Shown: positions 60,740 through 64,000 of the stretch, in pieces
How the letters are laid out: each line of letters opens with the position of its first letter
How positions within the stretch are numbered: the stretch's first letter is position 1
Assembly: GCF_007747655.1 (NCBI RefSeq)
Contig: NZ_CP036274.1
Span: 4,216,001-4,280,000 of the forward strand
DNA length: 64,000 nucleotides
Direction: 5' to 3'
From: Anatilimnocola aggregata
GTDB lineage: Bacteria > Planctomycetota > Planctomycetia > Pirellulales > Pirellulaceae
Notes under the pieces: generated by a model
The model's input: only the letters and a program-made list of their open reading frames with translations
What the model was told of the DNA's origin: nothing
Databases searched by the model: none
Made by a program: the position numbers and the translations under genes

Positions 60740-61495
60740 ATGGAAGTTTTCGGCGCGACCCGTTCGCGCATCAGACGCAACTACGCTCTGATCACTCCCG
60801 ATACACACGTCCCATCGCCACTGCTGGGCTGGGAAAGTGCGACTGCGTTTTTCCATATCACGCCCGAACTCGGAGCCCGGTTTACGCAATACACGGCCGT
60901 ACTTGCACCAGGTGCCAAGAGCGCTCAGCCGCACGAGTCCGTTCAGCGTTTGATCTATGTGCTCGAAGGGGGCGTAGACGTTCATTGCTCGAGTGCGAGC
61001 AATGCGACCGCGCTGACTTCTGGCGGCTATGCCTATTTTCCTGCAGGAACTTCGCATTCGATCTCGGCAAGCGCGGCGGCGAAACTGATTGTTTTTGAGA
61101 AAGTTTATCGACCACTGAAGGGAACTGCGGCGCCACAAGTCGTCATCGGTCATGCGGCCGATGTCGAAGCGAAAGCGTTTCTCGGCGACCCCGATGCCCG
61201 ATTGAAGACGCTGCTGCCGATCGAACCAGCCTTTGATCTGGCCGTGAACATTTTCACCTATCAGCCGGGCGCAACGCTTCCGTTTGTCGAAATCCATGTG
61301 ATGGAACATGGGCTGCAGATGTTGGCCGGTGCGGGTGTCTATCGCTTGGGCGAAGACCACTATCCGGTGACTGCCGGGGACATTATTTGGATGGGATCTC
61401 ACTGCCCGCAGTGGTTTGTGGCGATGGGCAAGCAGCCTGCCAGCTATATTTATTACAAAGACATTCATCGCGACGGACTTGAGGAGAAGGGATGA
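60740..61495 (+). CDS. allE: (S)-ureidoglycine aminohydrolase
   Basis: This protein of 251 residues is a bicupin that turns (S)-ureidoglycine into (S)-ureidoglycolate and ammonia in the cytoplasm. The first cupin has HESVQRLIYVLEGGVDVH; the second has FVEIHVMEHGLQMLAGAGVYRL, with the E-x-H-x3-H metal ligands known for this enzyme, and GDIIWMGSHCPQWFVAMG. The start RRNYALITPDTHVPSPLLGW is also typical. Its position between two amidohydrolases of the M20 family and its overlap of 4 bp (ATGA, 61492-61495) with the next gene support this role. Confidence 0.93.
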   Translation: MEVFGATRSRIRRNYALITPDTHVPSPLLGWESATAFFHITPELGARFTQYTAVLAPGAKSAQPHESVQRLIYVLEGGVDVHCSSASNATALTSGGYAYFPAGTSHSISASAAAKLIVFEKVYRPLKGTAAPQVVIGHAADVEAKAFLGDPDARLKTLLPIEPAFDLAVNIFTYQPGATLPFVEIHVMEHGLQMLAGAGVYRLGEDHYPVTAGDIIWMGSHCPQWFVAMGKQPASYIYYKDIHRDGLEEKG

Positions 61496-62742
61496 CGGAG
61501 CTTCGGTTAGCGATCAACAGCGAGCGCATCGGCCGCAATCTCGATCGGCTCGCCGAGTTTTCTGACGCACCGTCCCCCGCGGTCACGCGCGTGCTGTTCA
61601 CACCGACCGACATGCTCGGCCGCCAATTTATCTGCGACTTGATGCAGCAAGTTGGCTTGCAAGTTCGCCTTGATGCTGCGGGCAACATCTTTGGCCGCTG
61701 GCTGGGAACTAAGCCTGAATTGCCTCCCGTAGCAACAGGTTCGCACTGCGACGCAATTCCACATTCCGGTCGCTACGACGGTACGGTCGGCGTGATCGGA
61801 GCCATCGAAGCGATTGCTGCCTTGCGCGAAAGCGGCTTCCAGCCCCAGCGTTCGCTGGAAGTGATTATGTTCAACGCCGAAGAGCCGACCCGCTATGGCA
61901 TCGGCTGTTTGGGAAGCCGACTAATGAGTGGTCGCTTAACCCCGCCAGCCGCCGCTGACCTGCGTGACGAGCAGGACGAGACGTTCGAAATCACACGCAC
62001 TGCTGCTGGTTGCGTGGGATCGCTCGACACGGTTCCGTTGCCGGCCGGTTGCTATCGTGCGTTTGTCGAATTGCACATCGAACAAGGTCCATTGCTCGAG
62101 CAGCAAAACTTACCCATTGGCATTGTGACAGCCATTGCAGCGCCAGCGGCGCTACGAGTCACCTTTGTCGGCGAAGGTGGTCACGCAGGTGCGGTTTTGA
62201 TGCCTCAGCGCAAAGACGCCCTCTTGCCTGCCGCTGAACTTGCACTAGCTGCGGAGCGAGCAGCCCGCGAACTTGGTGGTGCCGATACGGTTGCGACCGT
62301 CGGCATTCTGGAAGTTCACCCTGGGGCAATTAATAGCATTCCCAGCCGCTGCGAAATGACGGTTGATGTTCGCGATATCGATCTGGTGCGCCGCGATCAG
62401 GTGTTAACTAGCATTCAGCAGCAGGCAGCCAGTGTGGGTAACAGGCGAAATGTTGCGACCACGGTCACGCTCATCAATGCGGATCCGCCGGCCCGCTGCG
62501 ATGAAACGGTCGTCGCCGCGATTGAAAACGCGACGCGTGCTGCCAATTTGCCGTCGTTAAAAATGATTAGCCGGGCCTATCACGATTCCCTCTTCATGGC
62601 CCTCATCGCGCCGACATCGATGATCTTTATCCCCTGCCGCGGCGGCGTCAGTCATCGTCCCGATGAATACGCGTCGCCCGCGGCCATTCAGGCCGGCGTG
62701 GAAGTACTCGCGCGGACCCTCGCCCAGTTGTCACAAGAGTGA
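61492..62742 (+). CDS. M20-family amidohydrolase, probable ureidoglycolate amidohydrolase
   Basis: This enzyme of 416 residues is a paralogue of the allC product. Metal-site motifs are PVATGSHCDAIPHSGRYDGTVGVIGAIEAI, then NAEEPTRYGIGCLGSRL, HIEQGPLLEQQNLPIGIVTAI, and the final His in AYHDSLFMALIAPTSMIFIPCRGGVSHRPDEYAS. The EEPTRxGIxCLGSR stretch agrees with ureidoglycolate amidohydrolase (UAH) of plants and bacteria, and the order AllE then UAH fits the pathway: ureidoglycolate is cut to glyoxylate, two ammonia and CO2. Other M20 carbamoylases cannot be ruled out. It overlaps allE by 4 bp and is 7 bp ahead of the uricase gene. Confidence 0.82.
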   Translation: MTELRLAINSERIGRNLDRLAEFSDAPSPAVTRVLFTPTDMLGRQFICDLMQQVGLQVRLDAAGNIFGRWLGTKPELPPVATGSHCDAIPHSGRYDGTVGVIGAIEAIAALRESGFQPQRSLEVIMFNAEEPTRYGIGCLGSRLMSGRLTPPAAADLRDEQDETFEITRTAAGCVGSLDTVPLPAGCYRAFVELHIEQGPLLEQQNLPIGIVTAIAAPAALRVTFVGEGGHAGAVLMPQRKDALLPAAELALAAERAARELGGADTVATVGILEVHPGAINSIPSRCEMTVDVRDIDLVRRDQVLTSIQQQAASVGNRRNVATTVTLINADPPARCDETVVAAIENATRAANLPSLKMISRAYHDSLFMALIAPTSMIFIPCRGGVSHRPDEYASPAAIQAGVEVLARTLAQLSQE

Positions 62743-62749
62743 AGATCCG

Positions 62750-63610
62750 ATGACCGCTCATCTATACAGTCAACGCTATGGTAAGTCGCGAGTCCGCTTG
62801 TCGCGAATCACGCGCAATGGTCCGCGACACGAGTTCATCGAACTGACGGCGGCGATTTCGCTCGATGGTGACTTTGCCGCAGCTTTCACAGCCGCAGACA
62901 ATCATCTGATTGTCGCAACCGACACCATGAAGAACACGGTGTATGCCTTGGCGAACGAGCATGGCGTTCCATCGATCGAAGCATTCGGTCTGCGGCTGGC
63001 CGCTCATTTTCTCGAAACCTACGCGCATGTCAGCCAGGTCACTGTTTCGTTGGAAGAGCGGCCCTGGACGCGAATCAATCTGGATGGCGAAGAAGAGGCA
63101 CATAGTTTTGTGGCGTCTGCCGGTGAGGAATACTGCTGCGAGATTGCTGCGAATCGCCAGGCAACGACGATGCGCTCGGGCCTGCGGGGCTTGCGCGTGT
63201 TAAAGACAACGGGATCGGGATTCTCTGGTTTTCTGCGCGATCGGTTGACGACGCTGCCGGAAACGGATGACCGCATCTTCGCCACAGCGATCGAAGCGAG
63301 TTGGCCCTGCGCGAACTTGTGTACCGATTGGTTGGCTATTCGACAGTCCATTCGCGCCGAGTTTCTCCGCGTGTTCGCTCGCGAATTCAGTCCATCGGTA
63401 CAGGCCACGCTGTTTCAGATGGCCGAAGCTGTTTTCGCACGCTGCGTGGAGATCGACGAAATTTCGATCACGATGCCCAATCAACATCACCTGCCGGCGA
63501 ACTTAACGCCGCTGGGTTTGAAGAATGCCAACGTCACCTTCATCCCAACCGATGAACCGCATGGCCTGATCAGCGCCGTGGTGCGGCGTGGCAGTCAGGA
63601 AGCGTCGTGA
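62750..63610 (+). CDS. Urate oxidase (uricase)
   Basis: About 286 residues from ATG 62750. It oxidises urate to 5-hydroxyisourate with O2 and no cofactor. The fold is T-fold: YGKSRVRLSRITRNGPRHEFIELTAAISLDGDF holds the catalytic Lys of the Lys-Thr pair, HLIVATDTMKNTVYALA the Thr, and SLEERPWTRINLDGEEEAHSFV, GLRGLRVLKTTGSGFSGFLRDRLTTLPETDDRIFATAIEASW and MPNQHHLPANL are family motifs. Length matches the family (about 300). The stop overlaps by 4 bp the GTG start of allantoinase (GTGA 63607-63610). No fused OHCU decarboxylase domain is present. Confidence 0.94.
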   Translation: MTAHLYSQRYGKSRVRLSRITRNGPRHEFIELTAAISLDGDFAAAFTAADNHLIVATDTMKNTVYALANEHGVPSIEAFGLRLAAHFLETYAHVSQVTVSLEERPWTRINLDGEEEAHSFVASAGEEYCCEIAANRQATTMRSGLRGLRVLKTTGSGFSGFLRDRLTTLPETDDRIFATAIEASWPCANLCTDWLAIRQSIRAEFLRVFAREFSPSVQATLFQMAEAVFARCVEIDEISITMPNQHHLPANLTPLGLKNANVTFIPTDEPHGLISAVVRRGSQEAS

Positions 63611-64000
63611 ACCCAGGGCCACGCAGCTTTGCGCTCCGCAGTACCCGGGTGGTGACGCCAAACGGTGTGGGCCCCGCCATCGTCGTCATTGAGTCGGGAA
63701 AAATTCAACGAGTGGAATCGATCGACGTCGAATTGGCCACCTTTGTTGTCGATGACCTTGGTGATTTGGTCATTTCGCCTGGCGTGATTGATGCGCATGT
63801 TCACATCAACGAACCCGGGACCAATTGGGAGGGCTTCGAGACTGCCACACGTGCCGCAGCAGCTGGTGGCGTGACAACCATCGTCGATATGCCGCTCAAC
63901 AGCATTCCGGTTACTACGGACGCGATAGCACTGGCCGAGAAGCGAAGCGCAGCTGCTGGCAAGTGCTGGGTGGATGTTGGCTTTTACGGTGGGCTAGTCC
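63607..64000 (+). CDS. allB: Allantoinase, N-terminal part (3' end outside window)
   Basis: The frame opens at GTG 63607, overlapping the uricase stop, and runs open to the window edge (about 131 residues seen). DLVISPGVIDAHVHINEPGTNWEGFETATRAAAAGGVTTIVDMPLNSIP contains the HxH metal motif of cyclic amidohydrolases in the exact allantoinase form (HVHINEPG, DMPLNSIP). It would open the allantoin ring to allantoate with two metals bound, feeding the allC product. Being last in the visible operon, it shows that the ureide genes continue beyond the window. Hydroxyisourate hydrolase or OHCU decarboxylase could follow there. Confidence 0.95.
   Translation, partial: MNPGPRSFALRSTRVVTPNGVGPAIVVIESGKIQRVESIDVELATFVVDDLGDLVISPGVIDAHVHINEPGTNWEGFETATRAAAAGGVTTIVDMPLNSIPVTTDAIALAEKRSAAAGKCWVDVGFYGGLV

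Overview
The window looks like a chromosome segment from a planctomycete, most likely of the Pirellulales/Pirellulaceae type. The basis is gene content: a DUF1559 pilin-like protein followed by a small lipoprotein, two cytochrome-c/DUF1587-DUF1595-DUF1592-DUF1588-DUF1585 proteins (one paired with a DUF1552 protein), a very large PQQ-propeller/TPR protein, a Lys/Ala/Pro-rich HU, a Ser/Thr kinase with a C-terminal membrane region and many secreted hypothetical proteins. This is inferred from families only; no 16S or ribosomal operon is present.

Layout. 1-12 kb: the 3' end of rtcB, the DUF1559/lipoprotein pair, a PA14-containing DUF1592-type cytochrome, a 1.6k-residue propeller/TPR protein, HU with a clear terminator, a broken HNH endonuclease and a nucleotidyltransferase-HD protein. 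12-17 kb (minus strand): DUF1592-type cytochrome, DUF1552 protein and a BNR-like propeller. 17-29 kb: an epimerase, an AlaC-like aminotransferase, carA, a secreted redoxin, a 1.6k-residue single-pass membrane protein with a catalytically dead caspase-like N-terminal domain, an OB-fold-like protein, a response regulator and a PhyH oxygenase. 29.9-33.5 kb is an accessory island. It holds an intact IS4-family element with a 9-bp target duplication, inserted in one of two copies of a MITE-like repeat, and next to it two small genes flanked by integron attC-like sites (no integrase in the window). 33.5-43 kb: class II photolyase, a truncated MnmE-like GTPase, a 1179-residue RND/MMPL transporter and an S1-domain protein. 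43.6-49.1 kb: a zinc metallopeptidase, then an FHA protein, a ParA-like ATPase and glutaminase in a row, facing a Ser/Thr kinase. 49-53 kb: cupin, NmrA-like reductase and a secreted FAD oxidoreductase.

53-64 kb is a coherent purine-degradation locus. Adenine deaminase and a guanine-deaminase-like enzyme feed hypoxanthine and xanthine to a two-subunit xanthine dehydrogenase. A divergent operon with a good sigma-70-type promoter then encodes allantoate amidohydrolase, (S)-ureidoglycine aminohydrolase, a ureidoglycolate amidohydrolase-like enzyme, urate oxidase and allantoinase (cut by the window edge). Together these would take purine bases to glyoxylate, CO2 and ammonia by the plant-type ureide route. 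Hydroxyisourate hydrolase and OHCU decarboxylase are not seen and may lie beyond the right edge.

Intergenic DNA carries many perfect short palindromes, recorded individually. No tRNA, rRNA or CRISPR array was recognised.
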